Positions 49,342 to 58,070 of a DNA stretch of 64,000 nt are shown here, piece by piece. Position 1 is the stretch's first letter. Each line of letters begins with the position of its first letter. Where the stretch lies: assembly GCF_014648475.1 (NCBI RefSeq), contig NZ_BMRE01000001.1:124001-188000 (forward strand), given 5' to 3'. The position numbers and the translations under genes are program-made. A model generated the notes under the pieces. That model searched no databases. It had not been told where the DNA came from and saw nothing but the letters and a program-made list of their open reading frames with translations. This DNA comes from Lentzea flava. GTDB taxonomy: Bacteria > Actinomycetota > Actinomycetes > Mycobacteriales > Pseudonocardiaceae.

Positions 49342-50628
49342 ATGACGCTGGACGTGGCGCAGCTGTGCGCGCAGCTCATCCGCTTCGACACGACCAACCG
49401 CGGCGGCGGCGACTCCGCGGGCGAACGCGAGGCCGCCGAGCACGTCGCCACGATCCTGCAGGACAACGGCGTACCGCCCACGCTGCTCGAACCCGCGCCA
49501 CGCCGCACCAACGTCCTCGCGCGCATCCACGGCACCGACCCGTCGCTGCCCGCCGTCCTGGTCCAGTCCCACCTCGACGTCGTGCCCGCCGACCCGGCCG
49601 AGTGGAGCTTCGACCCGTTCGCCGGCGAGATCCGCGACGGCTTCGTCCACGGCCGCGGCGCCGTCGACATGAAGGACATGGCCGCCATGACGCTCGCGGT
49701 GATCAACCGCTGGCACGTCGAAGGCCGCCGGCCCCGTCGCGACGTCGTGCTGGCGTTCGTCGCCGACGAGGAGGACCAGGGCGTGTACGGCGCGCATTGG
49801 CTCGTCGACCACCACGCCGCCCACTTCGCCGGGGTCCAGGCCGCGATCAGCGAGTCCGGCGGGTTCTCCTACGACGTCGACGGCGTGCGCCTCTACCCGA
49901 TCGGCACCGCCGAACGCGGCACGTCGCACATGAAGCTCACCGCCGTCGGCCGCGCCGGGCACGGCTCCCGCAGGAACGACCAGAACGCCGTCACCGCGCT
50001 CGTCACGTCACTGGCGCGCATCGCCGCCCACCAGCACCCGGTCCGCCTGACGCCGACGGTCGAGGCGTTCCTCGTCGGCGCGGGCAAAGCCCTGGGCGTC
50101 GAGGTCGACCTGGACGACGTCGACGGCACGATCGCCCGTCTCGGGCCCGCCGCGAAACTGGTGGAGAACACGGTGCGGTGCTCCACGACGCCGACGATGC
50201 TGCAGGCCGGGTACAAGGTGAACGTCATCCCCGGCACCGCCACCGCCCAGCTCGACGTGCGGACGCTGCCCGGCACCGTCGACGAGCTCGAAGCGACCAT
50301 CGACTCGTTGCTGTGCGAGGGCGTGACGCGGGAGTTCCTCGAGCACCAGCCGCCCGTCGAGGCACCGGTCGACACGGAGTGGTTCGCGTCTATGGCCGAT
50401 GCGCTGCGCGACGAGGACCCCGCCGCGGTCGTCGTGCCCTACTGCCTCGGTGGCGGCACGGATGCCAAGGCGTTCAGCCAGCTCGGCATCGCCTGCTACG
50501 GGTTCTCGCCGCTGCTGCTGCCCGCCGGGTACGACTACCGGTCGATGGCCCACGGCGTCGACGAACGCGTCCCCGTCGCGGGCCTGGAGTTCGGTGTGCG
50601 CGTCCTAGACCGCTTCCTGTCGGGCTGA
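49342..50628 (+). CDS. M20 family metallopeptidase
   Basis: 428 residues. Metal ligands: His in VQSHLDVVPA, bridging Asp in GRGAVDMKDMAAM, the Glu pair in ADEEDQGVYGAH and a C-terminal His in SMAHGVDERVP. An inserted dimerisation domain is present (TSHMKLTAVGRAGHGSR). It is an aminoacylase/carboxypeptidase-like zinc enzyme. It follows dppA by 64 bases and probably hydrolyses peptides brought in by the neighbouring transporter. Its end overlaps the convergent PPOX gene by 24 bases. Confidence 0.93.
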   Translation: MTLDVAQLCAQLIRFDTTNRGGGDSAGEREAAEHVATILQDNGVPPTLLEPAPRRTNVLARIHGTDPSLPAVLVQSHLDVVPADPAEWSFDPFAGEIRDGFVHGRGAVDMKDMAAMTLAVINRWHVEGRRPRRDVVLAFVADEEDQGVYGAHWLVDHHAAHFAGVQAAISESGGFSYDVDGVRLYPIGTAERGTSHMKLTAVGRAGHGSRRNDQNAVTALVTSLARIAAHQHPVRLTPTVEAFLVGAGKALGVEVDLDDVDGTIARLGPAAKLVENTVRCSTTPTMLQAGYKVNVIPGTATAQLDVRTLPGTVDELEATIDSLLCEGVTREFLEHQPPVEAPVDTEWFASMADALRDEDPAAVVVPYCLGGGTDAKAFSQLGIACYGFSPLLLPAGYDYRSMAHGVDERVPVAGLEFGVRVLDRFLSG

Positions 50629-51108
50629 CCGCCGCTCGGCCAGCTCCTGCACCGGCGTCGGCAGCGTGGTCTCGAAGTCGATCAGCTTCGCCCACGTGGG
50701 CGTGATGACGATCCGGACCATGCCGTCGGCGTAGAGGGAACGGACCTCGCGCTCCCACTCCACGCGCTGCTCCGGCGACATCTGGTAGCTGCCGTTCATC
50801 TGCAGGAACTCCTCCGGGATGCCGTCGACCGGGTCCAGCTCGGCCGTGCCGCGGATCAGCAGGATCTTCGGCGGGTGCACCTCGGTGTCGATCGTCAGCG
50901 CCACCGCGGGGTTCGCTCGCAGCGAGTGCAGCTTCGGCGCGTTCTTCGACGTGCACAGCACGATCTGCGCGCCGTTCCAGGTGAACGCGATCGGGATCGA
51001 GCGCGGCGTGCCGTCCTTGGCCACGTACGCCAGCCGCGTCAGGTCGCGGGCCAGCAGCTCCTTGCTCAACGGCCGGTTCAGCACCTCGGTGATCTCGCTC
51101 TGCCGCAT
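50605..51108 (-). CDS. PPOX-class flavin/F420 split-barrel protein
   Basis: 167 residues from ATG 51108, with a strong AAGGAGG before it. Fold: LTRLAYVAKDGTPRSIPIAF, then IVLCTSKNAPKLHSLRANPA and ILLIRGTAELDPVDG, a pyridoxamine-5'-phosphate-oxidase-like split barrel probably binding F420 or FMN. It is probably a reductase of unknown substrate. Confidence 0.88.
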   Translation of the reverse strand: MRQSEITEVLNRPLSKELLARDLTRLAYVAKDGTPRSIPIAFTWNGAQIVLCTSKNAPKLHSLRANPAVALTIDTEVHPPKILLIRGTAELDPVDGIPEEFLQMNGSYQMSPEQRVEWEREVRSLYADGMVRIVITPTWAKLIDFETTLPTPVQELAERRSARQEAV

Positions 51109-51181
51109 CACTGCCTCCTTCGTCGTGTGCCCCTGGGACGGAGCCGTCACGACGGTCTCGACAGCACGGCCCAAGATTTTT

Positions 51182-51757
51182 TCACCGGGGCGGCAAGGGC
51201 AGCGGAACCGCGGGCAGGCCGTCGAGGCTCGCGATGTTGTAGGGCTTCTTGCCGGTGTACTCGCGGAACTCCTCGTCGCTCTTGCGGCCGAAGTAGTCCG
51301 CGTGCAGCTCCCGCTCGCCGCGGTAGTCCATGAACGGCACCGCGAACCCGCACGTGTCGGAGATCAGCTCGGCCGTCACCACGATGATCGCCCGCAGCGC
51401 CGGCCCGTCCGCCTCACCGAACCCCGCCACCAGCTCCGCGAACCGCGGGTCGTCACGGAACACCGGCTCGCCACGACCGTGGATGCGCACGATGCTCGGT
51501 GGCCCCTCGAACGCACACCACATCAACGTGATGCGGCCGTTCTCCCGCAGATGCGCGATCGTCTCGGCGTGACTGCCACCGAAGTCCAGGTAGGCCACCG
51601 TGCGGTCGTCGAGGATCCGCAACGTCCCCTGACGGCCCTTGGGCGAGAGGTTCACGTGACCGTCACCGGCCAGCGGAGCGCTGGCCACGAAGAACACCTT
51701 CTGGTTCTCGATGAACTCCCACAGCCGCGGCTCGATGCGCTCGTATTCCTTACCCAT
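51182..51757 (-). CDS. Pyridoxamine 5'-phosphate oxidase family protein
   Basis: 191 residues. MGKEYERIEPRLWEFIENQK is followed by VFFVASAPLAGDGHVNLSPK, RTVAYLDFGGSHAETIAHL and RITLMWCAFEGPPSIVRIHG. A longer split-barrel flavoprotein. Its start overlaps the end of the WYL regulator by 8 bases, so both are on one transcript. Confidence 0.9.
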   Translation of the reverse strand: MGKEYERIEPRLWEFIENQKVFFVASAPLAGDGHVNLSPKGRQGTLRILDDRTVAYLDFGGSHAETIAHLRENGRITLMWCAFEGPPSIVRIHGRGEPVFRDDPRFAELVAGFGEADGPALRAIIVVTAELISDTCGFAVPFMDYRGERELHADYFGRKSDEEFREYTGKKPYNIASLDGLPAVPLPLPPR

Positions 51758-52676
51758 GATCAGCAGTATCGACGGCCCTGCGGAACCTGTCAGCCGTCTT
51801 TCCCAGGTGCGCAACGAGCTCCGCCGGCCCGTCCACCTCGAACTCGCTGTCGAGCATCCCCAGGTACAGCGCCAGCATCTGCGGCGTGTCCGACCCCGCC
51901 GTCATCCGGCACGTCACCTCGTCCACCGCCTCCACCAGCGCGGCAGGAACCTTCGCCGCGACCTCGTGCGCCGGCGCGTGCACCGTGACCGTCGCCCGGA
52001 ACCGCCACGCTGCCGTCGCCAGCCCTTTCGCCAGGTGGGCCTCCAGGTCCGGCAGCTCGCGCGGGGTGAACCTCGGCCCCGTCGGGATGCGCGGCGTGAT
52101 GCGATCGGCCCGGAACGTGCGCCAGTCCCGCCTCGCGACGTCCCACGCCACCAGGTACCAGCGGCCCCGCGTGTGCACCAGCCGGTACGGCTCCACCTCG
52201 CGCCGGTCCTCCTCGCCGCCGAACTTCACGTAGTCGAACCGCAGCCGCTCCTTCGCCCGGCACGCGGTGACGATGGCGGTGGCGATCTCGGGGTCGAGCT
52301 GCGCGGCCGTGCCGACGGTGTAGTCCTGCACCGCGGCGAGCCGGTGCCGCAGCCGCGACGGCAGCACCTGCTCCAGCTTCTTCAGCGCCCGCTGCGCGGT
52401 CTCGGAATCCTGCGTGCTCAGACTCAGCGCGATCGCGACCGCCTCGTCGTCATCGAGCAGCAACGGCGGCAGACTGGCCCCCGCACCCAGCTTGTACCCG
52501 CCCGCCACCCCCGGTGTCGCGTGCACCGGATAACCCAGGTTCCGCAGCCGCTCCACGTCGTTGCGCACGGTCCTGGTCGTCACACCGAGCCGCTCGGCCA
52601 GCTCGGGGCCCGTCCAGTCACGCGGGGTCTGCAACAACGACAGCAGCTTCAGCAACCGCGCCGACGTCTCCAGCAT
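51750..52676 (-). CDS. WYL-domain (YafY-type) transcriptional regulator (copy 2)
   Basis: 308 residues from ATG 52676. MLETSARLLKLLSLLQTPRD and VTTRTVRNDVERLRNLGYPV form the HTH. The WYL domain has REVEPYRLVHTRGRWYLVAW and the C-terminal WCX is present. The close match in length and sequence to the regulator at 24364 marks them as paralogues. It is divergent from an epoxide hydrolase, repeating the other module in mirror order, with a perfect 8-bp inverted repeat between. Confidence 0.93.
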   Translation of the reverse strand: MLETSARLLKLLSLLQTPRDWTGPELAERLGVTTRTVRNDVERLRNLGYPVHATPGVAGGYKLGAGASLPPLLLDDDEAVAIALSLSTQDSETAQRALKKLEQVLPSRLRHRLAAVQDYTVGTAAQLDPEIATAIVTACRAKERLRFDYVKFGGEEDRREVEPYRLVHTRGRWYLVAWDVARRDWRTFRADRITPRIPTGPRFTPRELPDLEAHLAKGLATAAWRFRATVTVHAPAHEVAAKVPAALVEAVDEVTCRMTAGSDTPQMLALYLGMLDSEFEVDGPAELVAHLGKTADRFRRAVDTADHG

Positions 52677-52699
52677 GCCCGCCACTCTCCCCGCGAATG

Positions 52700-52727
52700 A
52701 GGAACGAACCTTTCCGCAATCGTTCCT
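52700..52727. promoter_or_regulatory. Inverted repeat, candidate WYL operator
   Basis: AGGAACGA (52700-52707) and TCGTTCCT (52720-52727) are perfect 8-bp arms with a 12-base spacer, centred between the WYL gene and the epoxide hydrolase gene. The repeat differs from the CAAGGC site of the other module. Confidence 0.6.
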
Positions 52728-52739
52728 AGTGTCGTCGTC

Positions 52740-53807
52740 ATGGACACCTTTCGCGTCGAAATCGCCCAGAACGACCTCTCCGACCTGCAGCGACGCCTCA
52801 CCTCGGCCCGCTGGCCCGCCCAGTCCGGCACCGGCGGCTGGACGCGGGGCGTGCCGGTCGCAGAACTCCGCGCGCTGGCCGAGTACTGGGCCGACGGCTT
52901 CGACTGGCGCGGCGTCGAGGACCGCCTCAACGCCTTCCCGCAGTTCGTGACCTCGATCGACGGCCAGCGAATCCACTTCGTGCACGTCCGCAGCCCGCGC
53001 CCGGACGCCCTGCCGCTGCTGCTGATCCACGGCTGGCCCTCGACGTTCGCCGAGTACCTGTCGGTGATCGCCTCGTTGTCACGCGACCACCACGTCGTCG
53101 TGCCGTCCATCCCCGGCTTCGGCTTCTCGGTCCCCGTGACAGGAGCGTGGGACGTCTCCCGCACCGCCGCCGCGTTCGTGTCGCTGATGCAGCAGCTGGG
53201 CTACTCCCGCTACGGCGTGCAGGCGGGTGACGTCGGTGCGGGCATCGCCGGGGCGATGAGCCGGCTGACTCCCGCGGTGGCCGCGCTGCACATCAACGGA
53301 CCCAGCTCGCATCCGTTTGGCGGGCCGCTGGCCACCGAGAACCTCGCGGGGGTGGAATTGGAGCGGGCCGAGCGGTTCAACTCGCTCGTCGCCACCGGGT
53401 TGGGGTACCTGCAGCTGATGTCGACCAAGCCGTGGACCATCGGGGCGTCGTTGGTGGACTCGCCGGTGGGGCTGCTGGCGTGGATCTACGAGAAGTTCCA
53501 GGCCTGGTGCGAGGTCGTCGACCGGGACGCGCTGCTCACCGCGGTGTCGATTTACTGGTTCACCGGGACTGGGGCCACTTCGGCTGAGTTCATCTACGAG
53601 TCCATGAACGCGCCGGGGACTTGGGGAGCGGCGGCCGCGCCTACCGGGTTCGCCACCTTTGGTGCTGACACCGGGATTCGGTCGGTGCTCGATCCTGAGG
53701 AGCGGGTGGCGCATTGGACCGAGTACGACCGCGGTGGGCATTTTCCGGCTGTTGAGGTGCCGGAGCTTTATGTGGCGGACGTGCTCAAGTACTTCTCCGG
53801 GGTCTAG
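52740..53807 (+). CDS. Epoxide hydrolase with EHN domain (copy 2)
   Basis: 355 residues. EHN domain, then LLLIHGWPSTFAEYL, nucleophile Asp in YGVQAGDVGAGIAG, and terminal DRGGHFPAVEVPELY with the catalytic His. Homologous to the enzyme at 23227 but with a diverged nucleophile context (QAGDVG against HGNDAG). It is likely controlled by the divergent WYL regulator. The last third uses noticeably more A/T-rich codons (acttttgg, ctttatgtg) than neighbours. Confidence 0.92.
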   Translation: MDTFRVEIAQNDLSDLQRRLTSARWPAQSGTGGWTRGVPVAELRALAEYWADGFDWRGVEDRLNAFPQFVTSIDGQRIHFVHVRSPRPDALPLLLIHGWPSTFAEYLSVIASLSRDHHVVVPSIPGFGFSVPVTGAWDVSRTAAAFVSLMQQLGYSRYGVQAGDVGAGIAGAMSRLTPAVAALHINGPSSHPFGGPLATENLAGVELERAERFNSLVATGLGYLQLMSTKPWTIGASLVDSPVGLLAWIYEKFQAWCEVVDRDALLTAVSIYWFTGTGATSAEFIYESMNAPGTWGAAAAPTGFATFGADTGIRSVLDPEERVAHWTEYDRGGHFPAVEVPELYVADVLKYFSGV

Positions 53808-53872
53808 CGGGTCCCGGCGGGTTGCGCGGGCAGTGACGAGCCGGGTCATTTCATCGCCGCTTCGCGACGATT

Positions 53873-53971
53873 GCGATTGGGGCTTGACTTCGGGGCCCCT
53901 TGCGAGGCGCAGATCGGCCTTCAAAAGCCGGGCAGGGCAGCACCTCGCACCCGAAGTCAAGCCCCAATCGC
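53873..53971. repeat. 99-base hairpin with 22-bp perfect outer stem
   Basis: The left arm 53873-53894 and right arm 53950-53971 are perfect reverse complements over 22 bp, with the core GGGGCTTGACTTCGGG. Inside, TGCGAGG (53901-53907) pairs with CCTCGCA (53943-53949), and an inner CGGC/GCCG hairpin closes the loop. It stands between convergent genes (epoxide hydrolase 2 and DinB). Its length and interior pairing exceed an ordinary terminator. A dispersed palindromic element or structured RNA is possible. Confidence 0.75.
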
Positions 53972-54333
53972 GAGCGTGCGTGGTTGCGTTAGGCGGTCGG
54001 GTTGCGGAAATACCGCTTGAACGGCGTGGCAATGCCCTGCACGGCTCGCTTCGCATCGCGGGTCGGGGGGCGTGCCCCGGCTCCGCCATCGGCCGTGCCG
54101 GGCAGCAGGATCTGCTCGCCGTCGGGGTTACCTAGTGCCTCGGGCGCATGTCCGCATGCATCTCACCGCACCGCGACCGCCGACGTCCCAGCACCGGTCG
54201 TCACCGCGCCCGCTGCCTTCTCGCCCCCGCAGCCTCCGTGGTGCCGCAGCCATCCTTGGCCCTCTGCCGGTACACCGCGATGCCATCCGCCGCCGCGCTC
54301 ACACCCGGCTCGCCGTCTGCCGCGCCACCTCCG
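53972..54333. other. Non-coding gap without supported gene
   Basis: About 360 bases between the large hairpin and the end of a DinB gene. Open frames here are overlapping shadows with no start support or family likeness. A short GGGGC/GCCCC hairpin is visible near 54066-54078. I see nothing else identifiable. Confidence 0.5.
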
Positions 54334-54927
54334 TCACCCCTGCCGGTCGGCCGCCTCCCGTGCCGCCTCCTCCACCCGCGCCCGGTACGCCGCCCAGTCC
54401 TGGTCGGGCAGGTTCGACACCCCGTCGCGCAGCCCCGCCGCGCCGTCCAGGCTTTCGCGCAGGATGTCCGCGTGGCCGGCGTGGCGGTTGGTCTCGGCGA
54501 TCATGTGGACCAGCAGCAGGTGCAAGGTGACGTACTTGCGGTCCTCGGACCACCACGGGACCACGCCGGGCGCGTCCAGCGGCAGTTCGGAGATCGTGGT
54601 GTCGGCGAACTCCGTGGCGCGGCGGTACAGCGACACGATGTCCTCGCGGGACTCGTCGGCCGTGGCGAACATGTCCGCGTTCGGGTCGGCGCCGGTCTCG
54701 ATTTGCTCGACCCAGGGCAGTTTCTCGGGAAACTCGCGGCCCATGCAGGCGCCGAAGTACTCCTGCTCGGTGGTGGCCAGGTGTTTGACCAGGTTCAGCA
54801 GGTTCGTGGCCGTCGGGGTGAGCGGGCGCCGCACGTCGTATTCCGAGAGGCCGTCGAGCTTCCACAGGATGGTTTCGCGGGCCGCGCGGAGGTAGCGGTG
54901 CAGGTCTGCTTTCGGGTCTGAGGCCAT
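54334..54927 (-). CDS. DinB/DUF664 family protein (copy 1 of pair)
   Basis: 197 residues. DLHRYLRAARETILWKLDGL, RRPLTPTATNLLNLVKHLAT, and metal-ligand His residues in NLVKHL and MIAETNRHAGHADILRE. A four-helix DinB_2 fold, related to bacillithiol or mycothiol-dependent transferases. The three DinB genes in this window share the WKLxGLxExDxRRPLT block. It follows its paralogue by 5 bases. Confidence 0.9.
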   Translation of the reverse strand: MASDPKADLHRYLRAARETILWKLDGLSEYDVRRPLTPTATNLLNLVKHLATTEQEYFGACMGREFPEKLPWVEQIETGADPNADMFATADESREDIVSLYRRATEFADTTISELPLDAPGVVPWWSEDRKYVTLHLLLVHMIAETNRHAGHADILRESLDGAAGLRDGVSNLPDQDWAAYRARVEEAAREAADRQG

Positions 54928-54932
54928 GCCGG

Positions 54933-55547
54933 TCAGCCTTGCAGAGCGCGAGCCGAGGCGAGTGCGATTTCTTCCAGGCGGGCGTGGTGCTCGGGCCACC
55001 ACGACTCCGGCACGCCGGGCATGTTCGTGTTGCCGTCCTGCATGCCCACGGCGCCGTCGATCAGTTCGCGCACCACGTCCGCGTGGCCGGCGTGGCGGTG
55101 CAGTTCGATCGACACCTGCACCAGGATGTGCCGCAGCGTGACGGCACGGCGGCCCTCGGACCACCACGTGACCTCGCCCGGCGCGTCCAGCGGTAACTCG
55201 GTGATGGTCGCGTCGGCGAACGAGCGCACCTGCGCGTAGAACTCCAGCACGGACTCGCGTGACTCCTCCAGCGTCGCGTACATGTCCGACGCCGGAGCGG
55301 CATCCGCCGTGGACCACAGCGGAGGGTTGGGGAACGGGCGGCCGAACACGCGGCCGAAGTAGTTCAGCTCCACCCCGGCCGCGTGTTTGACCAACCCCAG
55401 CAGGTTCGTGCCCGTCGGGGTCAGCGGGCGGCGCACGTCGTACTCCGGCAACCCCTCGAGCTTCCACAGCAACGCCGAGCGAGCCGCGGTCAGATACCCG
55501 TGCAAGAGCTGTTTCTCGTCCACGACAAGCAGCGTCTCAGACACCAC
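54933..55547 (-). CDS. DinB/DUF664 family protein (copy 2 of pair)
   Basis: 204 residues. LLHGYLTAARSALLWKLEGL, RRPLTPTGTNLLGLVKHAAG, and HRHAGHADVVRELIDGAVG, with His ligands preserved. It overlaps the methyltransferase gene by 11 bases at its start, so methyltransferase and both DinB genes form one operon. Confidence 0.9.
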   Translation of the reverse strand: MVSETLLVVDEKQLLHGYLTAARSALLWKLEGLPEYDVRRPLTPTGTNLLGLVKHAAGVELNYFGRVFGRPFPNPPLWSTADAAPASDMYATLEESRESVLEFYAQVRSFADATITELPLDAPGEVTWWSEGRRAVTLRHILVQVSIELHRHAGHADVVRELIDGAVGMQDGNTNMPGVPESWWPEHHARLEEIALASARALQG

Positions 55548-56259
55548 CGACAGTTTTGAGCACCAGCAGGTCCAGGTGGTCGACCACCGGGCCGGACTCC
55601 ACCGCGGCCGCCTCCAGCAACCGCGAACGGCCCGCCTCGAACTCCGCGGCCGACAGCGAGCGCAGCAGCGTGTCCGCCTCCCACCGCACGGATGACGCCT
55701 TCTCCGCCAACGACGACGCCGTCACCTGAGGGATCGCCTCCAGGCGGTCGACCGCGAACCCCAGGCCGGCGGCCACCTCGGCCACCGTCGGGAACGACGA
55801 CAACGCCCGCGTCGCCTCAGGGAAGAAGCGGAACAAGCCGATGCCGGAGTGCCGCTCCCGGAACAACGACCGCAACACCACCACTCCGCCCGGACGCAGC
55901 ACCCGGCGCAGCTCCTCCCCGGCGGCGGCGAGATCCGGCACGTGGTGCACGACCGTCGACATCCACACCACATCGACCGACGCGTCCGGCAGCGGGATCG
56001 CGGCGGCGTGTCCGGCGAGCATCGGCAGCCCGGACGCCGATCTCATGTCCTGCGAGGGCTCCACCGCCACCACGGCCACGTCCGGGAACCACTCCGCGAA
56101 CGCCCGCACGAACAACCCCGTCCCCGCACCCAGGTCCAGCACGGTCGCACCAGGCCGGAAGTAGGGCGCCACCGCGTCCCGCCACGACGACAACCCCACC
56201 GGTGAAATCTCACGGGCCACCCGGTACGAGGCGGCCTCCACAGCGTCGTAGCGCGTCAT
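55537..56259 (-). CDS. Class I SAM methyltransferase (UbiE/Methyltransf_11 type)
   Basis: 240 residues from ATG 56259; ATG 56277 is also in frame. Motif I TVLDLGAGTGLFVRAFAEWF, acidic VAVEPSQDM, motif post-II VDVVWMSTVVHHVPDL and RRVLRPGGVVVLRSLF. Substrate unknown. First gene of the operon with two DinB proteins. Confidence 0.9.
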   Translation of the reverse strand: MTRYDAVEAASYRVAREISPVGLSSWRDAVAPYFRPGATVLDLGAGTGLFVRAFAEWFPDVAVVAVEPSQDMRSASGLPMLAGHAAAIPLPDASVDVVWMSTVVHHVPDLAAAGEELRRVLRPGGVVVLRSLFRERHSGIGLFRFFPEATRALSSFPTVAEVAAGLGFAVDRLEAIPQVTASSLAEKASSVRWEADTLLRSLSAAEFEAGRSRLLEAAAVESGPVVDHLDLLVLKTVGGV

Positions 56260-56363
56260 CTCGCCAGGTAACCCCATACGGATGGCGGGATGACAGTGAG
56301 CCTTGACACGGACTTCACTTACCCCAGCCATGTCCCTGCCGTGGTCCGAAAGGGTTGCCCTGC

Positions 56364-58022
56364 ATGCGAAAGAACCAACTCAGACCCCTGATCGGGGTCG
56401 TCGTCGCCGCGAGCGTCGTGTTCACGATGGGAGGCGTGCCGACCGGCGCCGCTCCCTCTGCTCAGGAGACGACCACGAACTACCAGGTCAGCGGAGTTCG
56501 CAGCGCTGAACAGCGCAGCAAGCTCGCGAAGTCCGGTGCCGCGATCGACTCGGTCGAAGAACACGGCATCGTCGTGATCACCGCGACCGAGCGCGAGGTG
56601 CGCAACCTCAAGGCCCAGGGCTTCGAGGTCACCGAGCTGCCCAAGCGGATGGAGGCGAACTCCGAGATCGGGCCGTTCGACTTCCCCGCCGCGGACTCGA
56701 ACTACCACAACTACGCCGAGATGACCGCCGAGATCAACCAGGTCGTCTCGCAGTACCCGAACCTGATCAGCAAGCAGGTCATCGGCAAGTCCTACGAGAA
56801 CCGCGACATCATCGCGCTCAAGATCAGCGACAACGTCGGCGTCGACGAGAACGAGCCGGAGGTGCTGTTCACGCACCACCAGCACGCCCGCGAGCACCTC
56901 ACCGTCGAGATGGCGCTGTACCTGATCAACCAGTTCACGTCGCAGTACGCGACCGACGCGCGGATCAAGGGCCTCGTCGACACCCGCGAGATCTGGATCA
57001 TCCCCGACGTCAACCCCGACGGCGGCGAGTACGACATCGCGACCGGCACCTACCGGTCGTGGCGCAAGAACCGGCAGCCCAACGCCGGTTCCAGCAACGT
57101 CGGCACCGACCTCAACCGCAACTGGGCCTACAAGTGGGGCTGCTGCGGCGGTTCGTCGGGCAGCACCGGCAGTGACACCTACCGCGGTCCGAGCGCGGAG
57201 TCCGCGCCCGAGGTGAAGGTCGTGGCCGACTTCGTGCGCGGCCGCAACGTCGGCGGCAAGCAGCAGATCACCGCGTCCATCGACTTCCACACCTACAGCG
57301 AGCTCATCCTGTGGCCGTGGGGCTGGACCTACGACGACGTCGCGCCGGGCCTGACCCAGGACCAGCACGACACGTTCGCCAAGATCGGCCGGGACATGGC
57401 CGCGACCAACAACTACACGCCCGAGCAGTCCAGCGACCTGTACATCACCGACGGGTCGATCCCTGACTGGCTGTGGGGCACGCAGGGCATCTTCGCCTAC
57501 ACCTTCGAGATGTACCCCGGTTCCTCCGGTGGCGGCGGCTTCTACCCGCCCGACGAGGTCATCCCGGCGCAGACCTCCCGCAACAAGGAGGCCGTGCTGC
57601 AGCTGCTCGACCGCGCCGACTGCCCGTACGAGGCCATCGGCAAGGAAGCGCAGTACTGCGGCACGACCCCGCCGCCGGTCGGCAAGTACTTCGAGAACAC
57701 CACGGACTTCCAGATCGCGGACAACAGCACCGTCAACTCCCCGATCGCGGTGTCCGAGGTGACGGGCAACGCCCCGTCGACCCTCAAGGTCGGCGTGGAC
57801 ATCAAGCACACCTACCAGGGCGACCTGAAGGTGGAGCTGATCGCCCCGGACGGCACCGCCTACGTGCTGCACAACCGCACCGGCGGCAGCGCGGACAACA
57901 TCAACACCACCTACACCGTCAACGCCTCCAGCGAGGTCGCCAACGGCACCTGGCAGCTGCGGGTGAACGACAACGCCGCGCAGGACACCGGGTTCCTCGA
58001 CAAGTGGAGCCTGCAGTTCTGA
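56364..58022 (+). CDS. Secreted M14 zinc carboxypeptidase with C-terminal P/Homo B domain
   Basis: 552 residues from ATG 56364. The signal peptide ([20 protein letters not shown], ending AAPSA) and a ~90-residue pro-region precede the M14 domain: zinc ligands H174 and E177 (HQHAREH), third His H309 (IDFHTYSE), substrate Arg/Asn region [15 protein letters not shown], and catalytic E382 ([12 protein letters not shown]). A proprotein-convertase P domain ends the chain ([31 protein letters not shown]), ending WSLQF. Extracellular carboxypeptidase, T/CPSG-like. Confidence 0.94.
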   Translation: MRKNQLRPLIGVVVAASVVFTMGGVPTGAAPSAQETTTNYQVSGVRSAEQRSKLAKSGAAIDSVEEHGIVVITATEREVRNLKAQGFEVTELPKRMEANSEIGPFDFPAADSNYHNYAEMTAEINQVVSQYPNLISKQVIGKSYENRDIIALKISDNVGVDENEPEVLFTHHQHAREHLTVEMALYLINQFTSQYATDARIKGLVDTREIWIIPDVNPDGGEYDIATGTYRSWRKNRQPNAGSSNVGTDLNRNWAYKWGCCGGSSGSTGSDTYRGPSAESAPEVKVVADFVRGRNVGGKQQITASIDFHTYSELILWPWGWTYDDVAPGLTQDQHDTFAKIGRDMAATNNYTPEQSSDLYITDGSIPDWLWGTQGIFAYTFEMYPGSSGGGGFYPPDEVIPAQTSRNKEAVLQLLDRADCPYEAIGKEAQYCGTTPPPVGKYFENTTDFQIADNSTVNSPIAVSEVTGNAPSTLKVGVDIKHTYQGDLKVELIAPDGTAYVLHNRTGGSADNINTTYTVNASSEVANGTWQLRVNDNAAQDTGFLDKWSLQF

Positions 58023-58038
58023 ACGTCGTGAGCTGAGC

Positions 58039-58070
58039 CGTCAGGGCGCCGGGATCCCGGCGCCCTGACG
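58039..58070. terminator. Perfect 32-bp palindrome between convergent genes
   Basis: CGTCAGGGCGCCGGGA joined to its exact reverse complement, centred on GGATCC. It starts 17 bases after the carboxypeptidase stop and covers the last codons and stop of the convergent monooxygenase. It folds as a very stable hairpin and likely terminates in both directions. Confidence 0.75.
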
